Notes: generated by a model not told the origin, from the letters alone. A stretch of DNA of 64,000 nucleotides from Psettodes erumei (GCA_016785225.1 JAFBJZ010000900.1:1-64000); one strand, 5' to 3'. Counted from the first letter of the stretch, positions 53,201 through 63,235 are shown. A program made the numbers and translations.

Positions 53201-54357
53201 TGGGAAGCCGACGAGTGCGACAATGTCAAGTACACGCAAAGATATGTACACAAACAGAAGAGCCCTTAGTCTAACAAGGCGATTATTGTGATTAGAAACA
53301 TTCAGCAACAATTAACGGAGCCAGAGAGGGAGAGAAAGTCAGAGGAAGCAAGGGAGAACAGTATGATATGATATAATGAAGCATAATGCCACATACACTA
53401 TTTATGGTACATAATGTAGTACTAAAAGCTTTGGACCAGTCCCTTCATCGTCATCACTCCTGTTGCTCTGTTTATATCTCTCTATAGTCACCATTGACTT
53501 TGAACTCCCTCCTTTATAATCTACAACCATACTTTTCTTGCAAGTCATAAATTCAGCTCTTCATAAAACACACCTCAAAGAGCACGCTAATAATTAATGC
53601 GGCTGCGGTTGTGTTACAAGACAAGACATAAGAGTCGGCGTTAACAACATGCCCCCGCTTTCTGCTCTACAGGCCAAACACTTGTACATTCTCCTTGACC
53701 TTTTCAGAACCTGCCCTAAGGCTCATGTCAGCCTTCCTTCCTCCACACTTAACACACCCACCACCAGGGAGGCCACATTAAGTTTGACATGAGAGCACTG
53801 GCTACGGGCGTCTGCAACCGGCTTGCTCATCAGGCCTGTATAGGGCAGTCAGTGCTGACCATCTGGAGTTTCTCCACCCCCCCCCCCCATACAGAAAATG
53901 TTTGATTGCTGGGGAAGTAAATGCCTTTCAAAAACAGAGAATAAACGTACTCGGGGCTGGGGTCTTTTCAGGAAATGTCAGATTACAGGCAAGCACACCA
54001 ACCCGTCTTTACGGAAAGACTGATTATGTATGCAAGAGAACGAGAGAGAGAGATGAGGAAGTGCATCTCATTCACACTATTTGTTGATTTGCACTAATTA
54101 TTTTTCACGTTCGGTTTCCCCCAAGTCTGTTTTTTGCGTCAAAGTGAGCAGGAGAAAACAGAGGGAGGAATGTGTGACAGTGTGCGTTCTGATCAGACAC
54201 ATTAGGGTTTGCGTGCGGGAATCCCGCACTCTGATGTAGGCTGCGTGCGAGCACGGCTGTACAGCGTGCGTCCCGATCGTGCACGTGCGTGTGTGTGTGT
54301 CTGAAAGCCGGTACCTGAGGGCAGCAGGCAGTCCAGCGGCGTCAACTCTTTATCCAT
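3329..54357 (-). CDS. tpk1: TPK1, thiamin pyrophosphokinase 1 (gene-level, 8 coding exons)
   Basis: Eight exons (54315-54357, 49488-49562, 41945-42014, 33173-33245, 31026-31121, 26014-26160, 22163-22271, 3329-3474) join in phase to 759 bases, a 252-residue protein; human TPK1 has 243. The enzyme transfers pyrophosphate from ATP to thiamin, giving thiamin diphosphate and AMP, and works as a cytosolic homodimer. The N-terminal catalytic domain shows ILNQPLD (23-29), ACADGAANHLY (44-54), SGDFDSI (70-76) and DQDLTDFTK (96-104), whose acidic residues bind metal and nucleotide in this family. Next comes VTLGGLAGRLDQIMAS (124-139). The C-terminal thiamin-binding domain carries GDWCSLIPVG, TTGLKWNL, STSNTY and PLLWTM (240-245). 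The start aligns with the human N-terminus (TPL..LL.SG spacing). Oddities are ANHLY where human has ANRLY, and about ten residues (PVAPGDPKKP) after SNTYE that make the loop longer than in human. The coding part spans 51 kb. No stop or frameshift is seen, so the gene looks intact. Confidence 0.96.
4591..5189 (-). mobile_element. Degenerate, internally deleted Tc1-like element
   Basis: The ends form an imperfect inverted repeat: GAGCACTTATTTAGGAACACC (from about 4593) against the complement of ggcgtttctaacaaagtgctc (ending near 5186). The inner flanks resemble a common fish Tc1 family: 'cttggcatggattccacaag' near 4639, 'cgtctccaagatgctctac' near 4757, 'agcctgtctggcacccag' near 4998, and 'ttcatgaatgagcaggtgcac' near 5142. 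A full element is about twice as long, so the transposase core is missing. The relic sits in the last TPK1 intron. The family call comes from memory of the sequence, not a search. Confidence 0.72.
7668..7686. repeat. (TA)n microsatellite
   Basis: A short, nearly pure TA tract lies in AT-rich intron sequence. Confidence 0.85.
12019..12040. repeat. (GT)n microsatellite
   Basis: Eleven GT units sit in the last TPK1 intron. Confidence 0.9.
21876..21922. repeat. (AT)n followed by T run
   Basis: About 17 AT units run directly into 13-14 T. This is about 240 bp from the exon at 22,163-22,271 on the side downstream of its donor. Confidence 0.9.
22163..22271 (-). CDS. tpk1: TPK1 coding exon: GDWC..TTGLKWNL
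   Basis: The acceptor is ...tttgtgtctgcag and the donor is GTGAGT. The exon is 109 bases and encodes GSHRLGVNTGLEGDWCSLIP followed by VGGPCQTITTGLKWNL, ending one base into the next codon. It matches the start of the thiamin-binding domain of animal TPK1 almost residue for residue. Open frames on both strands across this place are shadows. Confidence 0.96.
22272..26013 (-). other. TPK1 intron between the VTLGGLAG and GDWC exons (3.7 kb)
   Basis: This intron is non-coding. It contains the 41-nt hairpin at 24,660-24,700 and a short GT tract near 25,559-25,573. Poly-A runs occur near 25,490 and 25,820. Nothing else is recognised. Confidence 0.8.
24660..24700. repeat. 41-nt near-perfect inverted repeat (hairpin)
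   Basis: The arms TAAATCAGAGCATG and CATGCTCTGATTTA are exact reverse complements (14 bp). Inside them a T/G position and a CTG/CAG pair extend the stem to 18 bp around the five-base loop CGTCA. It lies in a TPK1 intron with no transposon features that I recognise around it. It could be a snap-back template-switch product, a tiny MITE core or a structured RNA element. Confidence 0.9.
26014..26160 (-). CDS. tpk1: TPK1 coding exon: VTLGGLAGRLDQIMAS
   Basis: The exon is 147 bases (49 codons, phase 0 at both ends), with acceptor ...ttgtctttccag and donor GTGAGT. It carries the family signature LGGLAGRLDQIMAS and runs to AYLLRP at the join to the C-terminal domain. The frame stays open into the downstream intron, so the exon is flanked by non-homologous read-through on both sides. 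Confidence 0.97.
26161..31025 (-). other. TPK1 intron between the DQDLTDF and VTLGGLAG exons (4.9 kb)
   Basis: This intron is non-coding. A CA/CG-rich stretch lies at 28,890-29,010, an interspersed repeat at 29,370-29,840, and a short GACA run (about 29,925-29,941). A common fish repeat phrase 'gaatgccttgcttaagggca' sits near 30,789. The A-run at 30,553-30,571 and flanking open frames look like chance. Confidence 0.78.
29370..29840. repeat. Probable interspersed repeat with inverted ends
   Basis: It starts around TAGCACTCGGTAGAGTGCAT (29,370-29,389) followed by acctccgccaaggg, and ends 'ataacctccttagcgaaggtaa' (near 29,822-29,843). The complement of that end reads ttaCCTTCGCTAAGGagg, matching the left-end tACCTCCGCCAAGG. 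I recall both phrases as frequent in fish genomes. The family is not identified and no coding frame is seen. Confidence 0.5.
31026..31121 (-). CDS. tpk1: TPK1 coding exon: DQDLTDFTKCL
   Basis: The exon is 96 bases (32 codons, phase 0 at both ends), with acceptor ...ttatgcgcgcag and donor GTGAAC. It encodes GCKLIETADQDLTDFTKCLA and then a charged helix, EEIQRRQLQ. The DQD.TDF aspartates are the family's metal/ATP-site residues. Confidence 0.97.
31122..33172 (-). other. TPK1 intron between the SGDFDSI and DQDLTDF exons (2.1 kb)
   Basis: The intron is non-coding. A pyrimidine-rich tract (31,500-31,620) produces spurious Ser/Pro/Leu-rich open frames. No repeat element is recognised. Confidence 0.8.
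33173..33245 (-). CDS. tpk1: TPK1 coding exon: SGDFDSI
   Basis: The exon is 73 bases, with donor GTGAGT and acceptor ...cctcacatgcag. It completes a Ser codon and encodes FLPDYISGDFDSITAEVKAF plus YADK. The GDFDSI motif holds catalytic aspartates (72 and 74 in this protein). Confidence 0.97.
34918..34938. repeat. (GT)n microsatellite
   Basis: About ten GT units lie in a TPK1 intron. Confidence 0.88.
35500..35525. repeat. (CA)n microsatellite
   Basis: Thirteen CA units lie in a TPK1 intron. Confidence 0.9.
39821..39867. repeat. (GT)n followed by G run
   Basis: A slightly interrupted GT tract (39,821-39,859) runs into a run of eight to nine G. Confidence 0.9.
41945..42014 (-). CDS. tpk1: TPK1 coding exon: ACADGAANHLY
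   Basis: The exon is 70 bases, with acceptor ...tgtctctcaacag and donor GTGAGT. It encodes LLRACADGAANHLYNITAGD and CE. The ADG.AN.LY motif is the nucleotide-binding strand-loop of the family. Human has GGANRLYD, so Gly to Ala and Arg to His changes are visible here. Confidence 0.95.
43949..43992. repeat. (CA)n microsatellite
   Basis: About 21 CA units with one CG interruption. Confidence 0.92.
44184..44218. repeat. (AC)n microsatellite
   Basis: About 17 AC units. A shorter interrupted AC tract lies at 44,073-44,098. Confidence 0.92.
45229..45252. repeat. (AC)n microsatellite
   Basis: Twelve AC units. Confidence 0.9.
46022..46145. repeat. Cryptic period-4 simple repeat
   Basis: GA dinucleotides recur every four bases (gagc gact gatt gaac gaac..., then gagc gagt gggt gact ggtg gact) with varying flanks. 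This looks like an old, mutated tetranucleotide microsatellite. It abuts the CpG-rich island. Confidence 0.6.
46180..46450. promoter_or_regulatory. Intronic CpG-rich island
   Basis: Within otherwise AT-rich intron, this stretch is strongly G+C- and CpG-rich (many CGCG and GGCGC words). Both strands are open for 146 codons, which is expected of GC-rich DNA. On the + strand an ATG at 46,191 in context gcaaaATGA opens MSSALISVALFRGLRR, and CCCACAG|GTGATG near 46,273 could be a donor. No transcript is provable from sequence. Confidence 0.45.
49488..49562 (-). CDS. tpk1: TPK1 coding exon: LIILNQPLD
   Basis: The exon is 75 bases, with a strong pyrimidine tract and acceptor (...tctccttgtgcag) and donor GTAGAT. 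It completes Gly15 and encodes TLRICLIILNQPLDKDYLHV then LWSK, matching the first beta strand of animal TPK1. Confidence 0.96.
50706..52079 (-). mobile_element. Near full-length but decayed Tc1/mariner-like transposon
   Basis: The terminal inverted repeats are clear: gaaaaagtttgggcacacc (from about 50,710) on the left and, on the right, the complement of ggtgtgcccagactttttc (ending near 52,073). The length of about 1.37 kb is normal for the Tc1 group. The interior encodes a minus-strand transposase relic. The element lies in the TPK1 intron before the second coding exon, antisense to nothing else. It cannot supply its own transposase because the frame is broken. Confidence 0.85.
51023..51652 (-). 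pseudogene. Tc1-like transposase pseudogene
   Basis: Minus-strand frames read as successive parts of a Tc1 transposase. First is an HTH-type stretch with SGRERKLSERTACRVARKAN (about 51,615). Next comes the first catalytic Asp region, WKQVPWTDEVEIELFG (about 51,310). Then GSIMLRACVAASGAGNISLV and MDSIKYQQILEANKTPSV (51,100-51,250), and lastly STMDYLKRRKLRVL near 51,040. These lie in different frames with stops between them, and the central catalytic block ('QQD..PKH' in the family) is missing or scrambled. The enzyme would cut and paste DNA at TA dinucleotides; this copy is dead. Confidence 0.8.
52612..52635. repeat. (AC)n microsatellite
   Basis: Twelve AC units. Confidence 0.9.
54315..54357 (-). 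CDS. tpk1: TPK1 first coding exon (start codon)
   Basis: ATG at 54357-54355 (context ggccATGG) opens MDKELTPLDCLLPS, followed by donor GTACCG. Length and the TPL..LL pattern match the human start. The likely exon begins at about 54405 after acceptor ...tcctcctgttcgcag, so about 48 bases are 5' UTR. The frame is open further upstream, but that part (VSWLIEDGLPWILA) has no counterpart that I recognise, so I place the start at the homologous Met. Confidence 0.88.
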
Positions 54358-55589
54358 GGCCAGAATCCACGGGAGCCCGTCTTCAATCAGCCAACTCACC
54401 TGGAACTGCGAACAGGAGGACGCACACTGTTGCTATTCTTCTCGCTTCTATCATTTTTCCCCCCGATTTATTCCTTTTGTTCTTCTGTTTTAAACCCATC
54501 ACAGGAAGTCATTTCATTTTCCCAAATTGCCTCTAATCCCAGTTTATCACCAGCCTTCCTCCAGGCTAATTATATCCCCGTGACAGGCAGACTGAACACA
54601 AGACACGCACATGAGAGCATGATGACACAAAGGCTGGGTCACTGGGAAACTTGAGACACAATATTGACACTAGGAACTGAAACTCAACTCTTTTTTTCCC
54701 CATTATTGACTAATCTGGCAGAAATTGTTGAAACGATTAATGGTTTGGGTGCTTGTGTCAATGGAAAAACAAACACATTTTTAACACAGTTCATGGCGAT
54801 GTCATCAAACCTCATGTGCCATCTATTTAGTCCCCGACTGACTTTCTTTCGATCAAATAACTGAATGATTATTGCAGCTCCAAATGACATAATACACTGC
54901 TCATGATGACCGTGTCACCAAACAGGCATGCCAGCACAGACAGTACAAAACAACAGAGCAGCAGCACTTGTTACAAAATGAATTAGAGTTGAAACAGTCA
55001 GCCGATCGGCCTTATTATTACTTCCTTAATTATGTGCATGTACACTGTGCCCTCGCGGCCACTTTGTACAGTACATAAGCAAACAACAAAAGCATAAAGC
55101 AAGCATACTGCACCTCGCCAGCCCTCCCCTTGCTCACCGTTCAGCTGAAGTTAACTTTGACTGAACTTTTAACAACAGGTTGAACCCCCCCCGTCAATTA
55201 TCAACAAGAGCCCCACCTCCCCCAAAACGTCACAGACAAGTCCAATTTTCCCAAGTTAAAAAGTGGACACTGGGTTACATATATTTGACAAAACAAACTG
55301 GAATTTAGCTTCCAGTAGGTGGAATTATATAATCATTCTTTTGCCCACACCTCAACCTCTACTCTGGTTGTGGAGGCACTGTTCCACACCACTTTTTTTA
55401 AATTGGGAAGTCAAAGTTAAGCCTTTAAAGCTGGTTTCCTGTATGTCATCAACTTTATTCCCCCACAATCACAATCATGAATCTAGTCCAGTAATTTAAA
55501 TTAAACAGGCTAATTCCATTATGGACATATACTTCTTTTTATACACGTGCTGCTGGTTGATTTTAGTTTTGTTTTTTTTACATTTACAT

Positions 55590-56120
55590 CAGCGCCACAC
55601 ATCAATCAACCGCCGGTGCTCTACTTCCGGGGTGTTCGTTTCACTAACAGTTGCCCGCGTATGACTCCATCGATAAAACAGTAGCACTTCTACACCCACG
55701 AAACCATAAGCTCCTGTCCCCGTAACCGACCTAGCTCAAGTTTTCGTGACACACATTAGGCAGCTGGGGCAACCGGACTTTGGCATCCTTACCGGCTGTT
55801 CATTCAGTCTCCCAGCAGACCACCACCTCCACGCGGCTGCGTGCGAGCGTGCAGCGGGGCAGCGCGCCGCACTGAACCGCTCTGTTTACCGATAAAACCG
55901 TATTATTCTGACAGAAACGAAGCACAAAGCGACACCGCGCTTCTTTATCAAACTCCCGACATCACATTTTTAAGTTGCCGTTGTTATATTTGGTCTGTAT
56001 TCGATTAAAAAAAACTTACAAAATGAAACCACTTCCGCCTTCGACGTTGTAAACAGACAACGAGAGCGCAGGGAGATCACGGAGACCGGACAGCGGCGGC
56101 TTTTAGCTATGGGGACATCT
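55590..56120 (-). promoter_or_regulatory. tpk1: TPK1 CpG-rich promoter and non-coding first exon region
   Basis: The CpG density is far above that of the introns. Two minus-strand ETS-type sites occur: CCGGAAGT (55623-55630) and GCGGAAGTGG near 56030-56039. Two good donors point to non-coding first exons. GTAAGT follows 56020 and would end an exon that includes GCCGCCGCTGTCCGG. GTAAGG follows 55793 and would end an exon containing the GC-rich 55801-55870 stretch. Either would splice to the acceptor before 54405. I cannot tell which is used, and there is no TATA box at an obvious place. Confidence 0.55.
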
Positions 56121-59029
56121 AGAGGCTAAAAGTGGAAACAGCGTTGTATTGCTCCTGTGTGGGGGACTCTCAAAAGGTAGTCTCAGACGTTTTTAAGGAG
56201 GCTCCACCGTTGTCAAGCAAACTGATGAATATTTATTTATATATATATTTAATATTTAATTATATAATTGATATATTTTACTGAAATTTAAATATCCAGG
56301 TGCTATGCATGTACGATATCAAACAAACTAATGATCTATTAAATAAGGTGACCTTTTTTTTTTAGATTGTATCTTTACGTTTAATCAACAAAAAATGTGA
56401 CTGTGCCTAATCATACACTGGACTAATAATTAAATTAATTAATAATTAATCAGTTCAAAGATTCATTCATATGATATATAGGGCATGAATGATAAAAGTC
56501 AGAAGCAAAGACAAAAACAAAAAAACAGTAAATAATGAGATCAAACTCTAATGGTCCGCAATCAAACATTTATGGCACATGCACACACGCACGCGCCGTT
56601 ACGTTCACATCACTTTCACATCCACGTGTGCAAAGCAGCAGAGAGCCAGGTACAACAAAAAATGCAGGCAAGTCAAAAAAACACAAACACTGCTCAAACG
56701 TGCACAAGCCAAACACACACAGATAAACAAACATCATGAGCGTGCACACGCACTCACACAGGCTGCAAACTGACGCTATATGCTTCAGATATTTTCAGAC
56801 AGCAGCAGAAGCAGTGTAATGTGAGTAAACCAAATCTCTCTCAAGGTGAATCAACTCTGGAGGCTCGTTAAAACAAACGTTCTCCCATCAATCAGCACTT
56901 GTGCTCTCTCCCAGACAGACATGCACCCGGGAACTAATACACATACACACACTCAGCACAGTCCTGCGCAGACATGTACTGGCTGTACACGTGTGCACAC
57001 ACCTGCTATGCACAGGTGCATGGGAAGTCATTCATTCTGTGGGCATGCATTATAAATTCATCTATGAATAAAGTCCAGACTGAGTGCTTTCTTTTCTTCA
57101 TTGGAAGGGATTTTTTTTTTTTTTTTTTTACAAGGCCACACTGCCTGAATGTTTGATCAGACCTCTCTCTTCTTTACTGCATCTACCTCTCAGGAGTTTG
57201 TCCTTTCTTGTCCATCAGTCTTTATATTTTGACTGGCTCAACGGCAGGGCTATCCCTGTAAACAATGACTGACTGACTCAGTGCATAATCACGTTACATT
57301 ATTGGTCATCTGAAAGCAACGTGACTGACTGATGTTACTGATGTCGGCCAGCCAAGTATTGAGTATTGTTCCCCAATGGCCACTGCAAGTGAATTGGCTT
57401 GAGCAGTTTCTATTACTTTATTGAGGGGGTGTTTACAGGCATTGCTGCCAACTTAGTACATTTGTTGCTACAGTTACCAACTTTACAGACCCTTTAGCGA
57501 TTGTTTTGCAAAAAATGTGGGCACAATGACTGCACAGAGTCTTCTCATCATCACGCGCTTGACAGGAAACCAGCAGAGACTCCTGGAAATTCCTGGCTCT
57601 GAAGTCGGCCACCAAGTTTTCCCATCCAAAATAAAAGTAATAAAAGTGGCTCACATTTAATGTACAGTGTGGAAATTCTTACAGGTGGCAGCTGGTAGAA
57701 ACACAGAAAGAACGCCCTTCACAAGAAGTGAACCTCTGCCAGGCATTCATTTTCTGTCTTTATTTTGTAATGTGCAAGGGAATAATAGAGGTGTGTCAAA
57801 ATCTCTTGCCAATTGCCTTTTAATTTTTTCTTTGCAGATCCTTGCGGTTGGTCTCTAGGATTTGGCTATCTATCTTGTGCAGCTAATTACCTTCATTGTT
57901 GGGCACATTAAAGCCAGAGGGCCTGTTGCCAACTCCTCACCTGCGAGAAATAGTGAGGTAACGCTCGGTCGCAAACAACAGTGCCATTTGTTAAAGCAGA
58001 GACGGCCAGGCGCAGCCATTTCTCCCCTGATTTACCACCTGCTTACACACATTATGGCCGTGGACTTTATATTCTCTTCAAGGTCATATCATGGTGAAGT
58101 GAGTGTGTTTGCTTTCAGTTCATTTTTATGTCCCCTATCAGCAGATACATGGGTCACATTATTACACTGCTCACCCCCGGCAGAATACACCTGTTATTGT
58201 GACAGATAATAAGACAAAAAAAAGAAGAAGAGAGAGAGACTCTAACTGACATGCAAATTTAGACTCTCTCTCCCTCTTATGCACTCTCTCTACCTTTAAT
58301 ACTTCATATCATTACCTTAACTCTTTTCTGTCACTTCTCTTTCACCGGCCCTTTTCTCCTGCCACTAATGCACGCTCTCTCTTTGTCTCTCCCTTTATTC
58401 CTTTTTATCTGTCTCAGCCTCACATCCCAGCTGCCTTTTTTCCCCTCTCGGCTCCCTTTTGTCTCTTCCTTTGCTTTCAGCTTTACTTCACCTGCCTGTG
58501 CCTGTCTGCTCTTCTCCATCGTGCTCTCGGGTTTTTGTGTTCGTGCAGCATTTCATGTCACTTTTAATGATTCCTTTTAAGTTTTACAAAGGTGCAGAGC
58601 AGCTAAAACATGCCAGTTCTGGTTACTGAGGGGATCTTACAGCTCTGCTCAGTTTGGGGTCAACTCCTCACGCTGACTGAAATTGAAGAAGTTGCGGGGG
58701 GTACAGTATGTGCAACTGAATTAGGCCTAAGTAGGCCATTTTTCTTTTTTATCTGCCAATGATGATGACCCATTTTAGTAAGAAATGAAGAAGACACAAA
58801 AGCAACAGAGGAAGGCCTCTTTCTCATTTGCTTTTTTGAAGTAGTAAGTCTCCTGCCATGGTCAACTAGGGTGAAAACAACAGAGCAATATGCTATACGC
58901 TCGGAGAGGGATTACGCTTTCACAGCTAACAAATGGCCCTCAGTGAAAGAGACAAGGCTAAAATTATTCTAGGTTTACCTGTAGTCTCAGGAACGGGCCA
59001 CTAAGAACAAGGAGACCATATTACAAGGA

Positions 59030-60082
59030 GGTGACAAAACTTTTAACACCGTAAACATGGGCAGGGTGGTGATTATTGGCAACTTGGCTGCTTCTTCCCT
59101 GTGGCATTACCTTGCTGTACTTAATCCCCTCAGTGGATACCTGTCACCGGTGGTGGATTTTTTTTGGTCACGATATCACTTGCCTAAGGGCTGGTGTCCC
59201 TCAGCTCCCTTTCCAGAAGCATAGAGACTGACCTTGAGTGCAGGGTGGCACCATTCCAGCATCTATAGTATAAACTCATATCTGTTGCGGAGGCCAGTGG
59301 ATGTGCTCTTCCAGAGGACTGGGGCTGGCAGCTTAGTTCTGGACAGTCATTTTTTTCCCTCATGAAGCCAAAAATTAGCACTATGGGTTATTAATCACTC
59401 TTGCTTCAGATTCTGCACATCTGTCCTGAGGGCTTGGCACCTGCTGAAGTATATATTAGCTGATGGTGTAATATAGGGTTTAAAGTGCATGGGTGTGGGT
59501 GTGGTGGAGGTCTGTCATTCGAATAAAAAAAAGGATATTTCCAGTAGTGTGTAATACAGGCCTTTAGGGAGATTTCTGTGAAGGCTGGTATCACAAAGTT
59601 GGAGCACACCCTCCATCACCTAGGGGCAGAGATAAAAAAGCTGGACTGGACTGCCCAACCCCATCCCCACTCACCCATAAAACCGCAGGGGTGGGGGGTT
59701 TGTTGGGGAGCTGCTGTGGGCCCTGCCAGGTGCTGTGAGGGATGATGATGCAGATGGAGCCTGGTGATGCCACAGGGGAGAGGATTTCTGAGCTCTCCCG
59801 TGGTGCAGATACCAGCAGAAACTGGGGTTTGGCAGAGGGGAATGGAGGCAAACTTTCAGTGCTGTGTGCAAGGGTTATTTTAGACCGACACAGAGAGAGG
59901 ACTGGTCAGGAACACAGCCCAGTGAGATGAGATTAGATGTTGATATTACAACCTGTAAGAACACCAAATATCTGCCCCAAATGAAGACTGGATATTGTGG
60001 CAGAGCAACTTTGGAAACTGTGTCCAAAATATTTTGTGCTATTTGGATATTATTTTTTTTCCTATCAGAGGAAATTTATTAA
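59030..60082 (+). mobile_element. Degenerate L1/Tx1-like LINE ORF2, C-terminal part
   Basis: Frames on the + strand read like the C-terminal third of a fish L1/Tx1-type ORF2. They give VVIIGNLAASSLWHYLAVLN (59,069-59,128) and VDFFWSRYHL (near 59,150), corresponding to the 'NNLVAS.LWHRL.VL.P' and 'VDFFW..HW' blocks after the reverse transcriptase domain. Then come LRRPVDVLFQRTGAG (near 59,285), KLSVLCARVILD (near 59,855) and YCGRATLETVSKIFC (59,994-60,038), like the terminal CG..ETL.H.F..C zinc motif. Frameshifts and stops are many. No 5' part or target-site duplication was identified. The call is from recalled family patterns. Confidence 0.6.
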
Positions 60083-60430
60083 ATATCTGAACTAGTTCAT
60101 CAAAAATTGACCAGCTTTCTGAGACTGCCAGTGGCCAGAGGGAACTGTCACTCCTTTATAGGTCATAAAACCTGCAGATGGCTGTAATTTTAGAAAATAA
60201 GTTTGCATAATTTCTTGTTGTAGCTCATTTCTGGCAGGCTACATGCTTGTTATTGTCACCAGCTCAGTGCTCAGTGTGACAGGCCAGAGTTAAAGAAGAG
60301 AGTTGGGGAGTTATTATCAGGCGTAGTTGCTCACACAAAAAAAGTACCTGGATTTCTGTTTTGAGGCAAGAGTTTGCCACTTGGGTGACGCACAAGATAA
60401 GGATGAGAGGTTGGGTCTCGGGCAGTGCTT

Positions 60431-60541
60431 AAAGACAATATATTATATAATATTATTAACATTTATATTATAATATACTATTTTAATATAGAATATTATA
60501 TCATAAAGTATATCAAGTATATATCAACATTAATATATTGT
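60431..60541. repeat. AT-rich low-complexity patch
   Basis: Dense TATA/ATAT/ATTA words with very few G or C, following the LINE relic. Confidence 0.75.
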
Positions 60542-62616
60542 GCTATGCTATGAGAAATTAAAATGTGACCATGTAATGATGTCTCTGAATATTGATGCTT
60601 TAATTTTATTCCAAACAAGGGGAGCAGGATGTTGTGGATGATTAAAAACCAAAATTAAGAAAATAAAAAATGTGATGCAATCTAATAACATGAAAATTGT
60701 AAGTAAATTGATACGTGATAAAAGAAATATAAGATCCAGTAACTGTTGGTCTATGTGTGCATGAGTGGTGATGAGCTGCTCTGCCTATTTCATTAAAAGA
60801 CATCAATTTAAATTCTCTATGTATGCCCCCTCTCGCCGTCTCACTCTCTCACACACCCCCTATCTATCTCACTTTCCCTGGTGATCTGTCTTTCTCCCTT
60901 CCTACTTCATTCTTCCCTTAAAACGCCATTGATCTTTCACTCCCTCGCCTGCCCAGTCTCTTGGGCTCTGTGTCGTCTAAACACACAGACCAACAGAAAC
61001 TCCAACAATGAATCAATCAGTTTAATGAATGAAGTGTCTCTTAGGTCTTCACGCCATTCCACTGAAGCAGTGGCCTGTTTGCAGAACCAGCCGCGCTCTA
61101 ACATTGGTGTCTTTCTTTTCGATTTCTACTTGGTTTTCTTTTTACTCTTATGAATCCCACCAAACTAAAAGGACCTCAATCAAACTCATTGTCATTGTCA
61201 TTCCTTTTTAAAAAAAATAAGACTCACTGTGCATATCTGTAGTCTCCCTCTCCCTCTCTCTTGCCCCATAAATAAGACTTCTCCCCCTCCTTTCCCTCCC
61301 CCAGAGTTAATTAAAATAAGACACTTAAAATCTCCTATCCCCAGTTAACTGAAAGTACACCTTCAAGGTTTAGCAAGGAGTTTTAAAAAAGAAGTCACCT
61401 CAGTCAAATAGTCTATCATTCAACTGATCATAGGAAAACTTATCATTCAGAGGCTTACACTCACACCAGGATGAGTGTGAAATCCACCTGTCTTGGTATG
61501 CTTGCTTTGCCTACAAGATTAAAGTTGCCACCAAACGTAACTCTGTGACAAGTGCAATGTTTGTTTGCCTATAGTTAGTGAGAAACTGTGGCACGCAACT
61601 TTGTTTTGCTGTTCCTGTATTTTATTTGTTCTCTTTCTCCCAGGGAAACTACGGATTAATTGGCATTAGTGTAAATGGGCCATGTGAATGTGTTACCAGA
61701 AGGGCTTATTTTCAACTACAACAACAATTAACAAGACAAAATAACAAAAAAACGAAGCAGAAAGCATGCATGGCCATGATGCATCTGAACAGGGTAAAGA
61801 AACCCACAGATGCAAAGTAGGACATGCACATTGCAGGCAAAAAAAATTATGTTAAGCAGCGCAGGCAGCTAAAACATGACAACACATTACATTAGAGATG
61901 ACATATGGTATGAAGTAGGTAAAACCAGAAGGGACACAATCTGACATGAATACAAACCTCTGTCTCAAGCCTGTGGTCATGGATTCGACATGCTGAAAAC
62001 TGATGGTGTTTTCCGCTCACTGTATCATGTCCAGAGAACTGAAGGTAATCTTAGCTCAATTTTAAAAAAAGGTAAAAGGGAGAGCTGCAAATCTGGACTC
62101 GATTTGCTCTTCCTCAACGGCCGCATGTGCATCCCAGAAAAGTGAAAGTGAATTATGAGAATGGAATTTGAATTGCGAGCACTGAATGTGGGATGAGTAT
62201 AGAGAGTTGTGTGAATTGAATTTCATAAATTAACTTTCAAATTCATTGGAATTCAGTTCCAAACAAATGCATTCATTCTATTATGCTACTAAGATCTTTC
62301 TATCTTTCTTTTTGTAAATATGTGATTCAAAATCAGTTATTTTAACACAATTATTCAAGTTGAGCAGTTTCTAGTGAAGCATGTTTCCACTCATACATTG
62401 GGTCCTGCATTACCAACAATTGAAATGCACAAATCAAATGAAACTCTGACAACAACTCTCCTGACATCTCGCTGCCGTCCTCCAGGGAGGGCTATTTGTG
62501 ATTCCCATGTTTTTCTTACCTTCTCTGCTTTCTTTCATGGCTGAAGAAAACATATTTTTTGTCACACTAAATGGAGTAGTGTAATCCCAGGGGAGGGGTT
62601 CTCTGGGGTTATTTTT

Positions 62617-62638
62617 TGTGTGTGTGTGTGTGTGTGTC
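62617..62638. repeat. (GT)n microsatellite
   Basis: About eleven GT units. Confidence 0.9.
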
Positions 62639-63233
62639 TTATATACTGTCTGTGTGAGTGTCTGAGCACTCTCTTTGGGATTTTCTTCATACAGTTTGTG
62701 TTTGAGATTAAAAAAAAAACTGTTGCTACATTTTGCTTATCCTTGAGCCGTCATCACACGGTGGCTACACGGTGAATATACTTGCTTTTCTTGAGATTCA
62801 CACGTGATGAGAAAGGGAAGACACACAACACCAGATATGGGCTTGACCCATCAACCTTTTGTCTGCAGTGCAATGTAGATCAGCTTGCTTAACCTTTGCT
62901 TTCACCACGATTGTATCTATTTCAGACTGGACTTGTTTATATTTAAATGCTGGTTTCTGTAATAAGGCAAGGTAATTTTCTGTGGCATAATGGAACTAGA
63001 CTGATTTCCCTGAAATACAAATCCTCCTTCGCTACAGCACACCAGGAAGCTTTAAGTAAAAGTAATTGAAAGATTTTCAAATGGTTCCAGGTCTGGATTA
63101 TATTTCAGAACATTGGATGGACAGATGTCAGTGAGTCTGCAAGCCAAAACGCAGAAAATCCCTCTTATTGAAGCCGTCTATTACCTGATATAAGGTTTTC
63201 AGTGTGTGTATCCCTTTGCAGCTATGCCCTGCT

Positions 63234-63235
<2 letters not shown>

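Larger units (their letters stand above)
49563..54314 (-). other. TPK1 intron between the start-codon exon and the ILNQPLD exon (4.8 kb)
   Basis: It is non-coding apart from a decayed Tc1-like element (50,706-52,079). It also has (AC)n at 52,612-52,635 and a CpG-rich patch (52,940-53,230). Confidence 0.8.
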
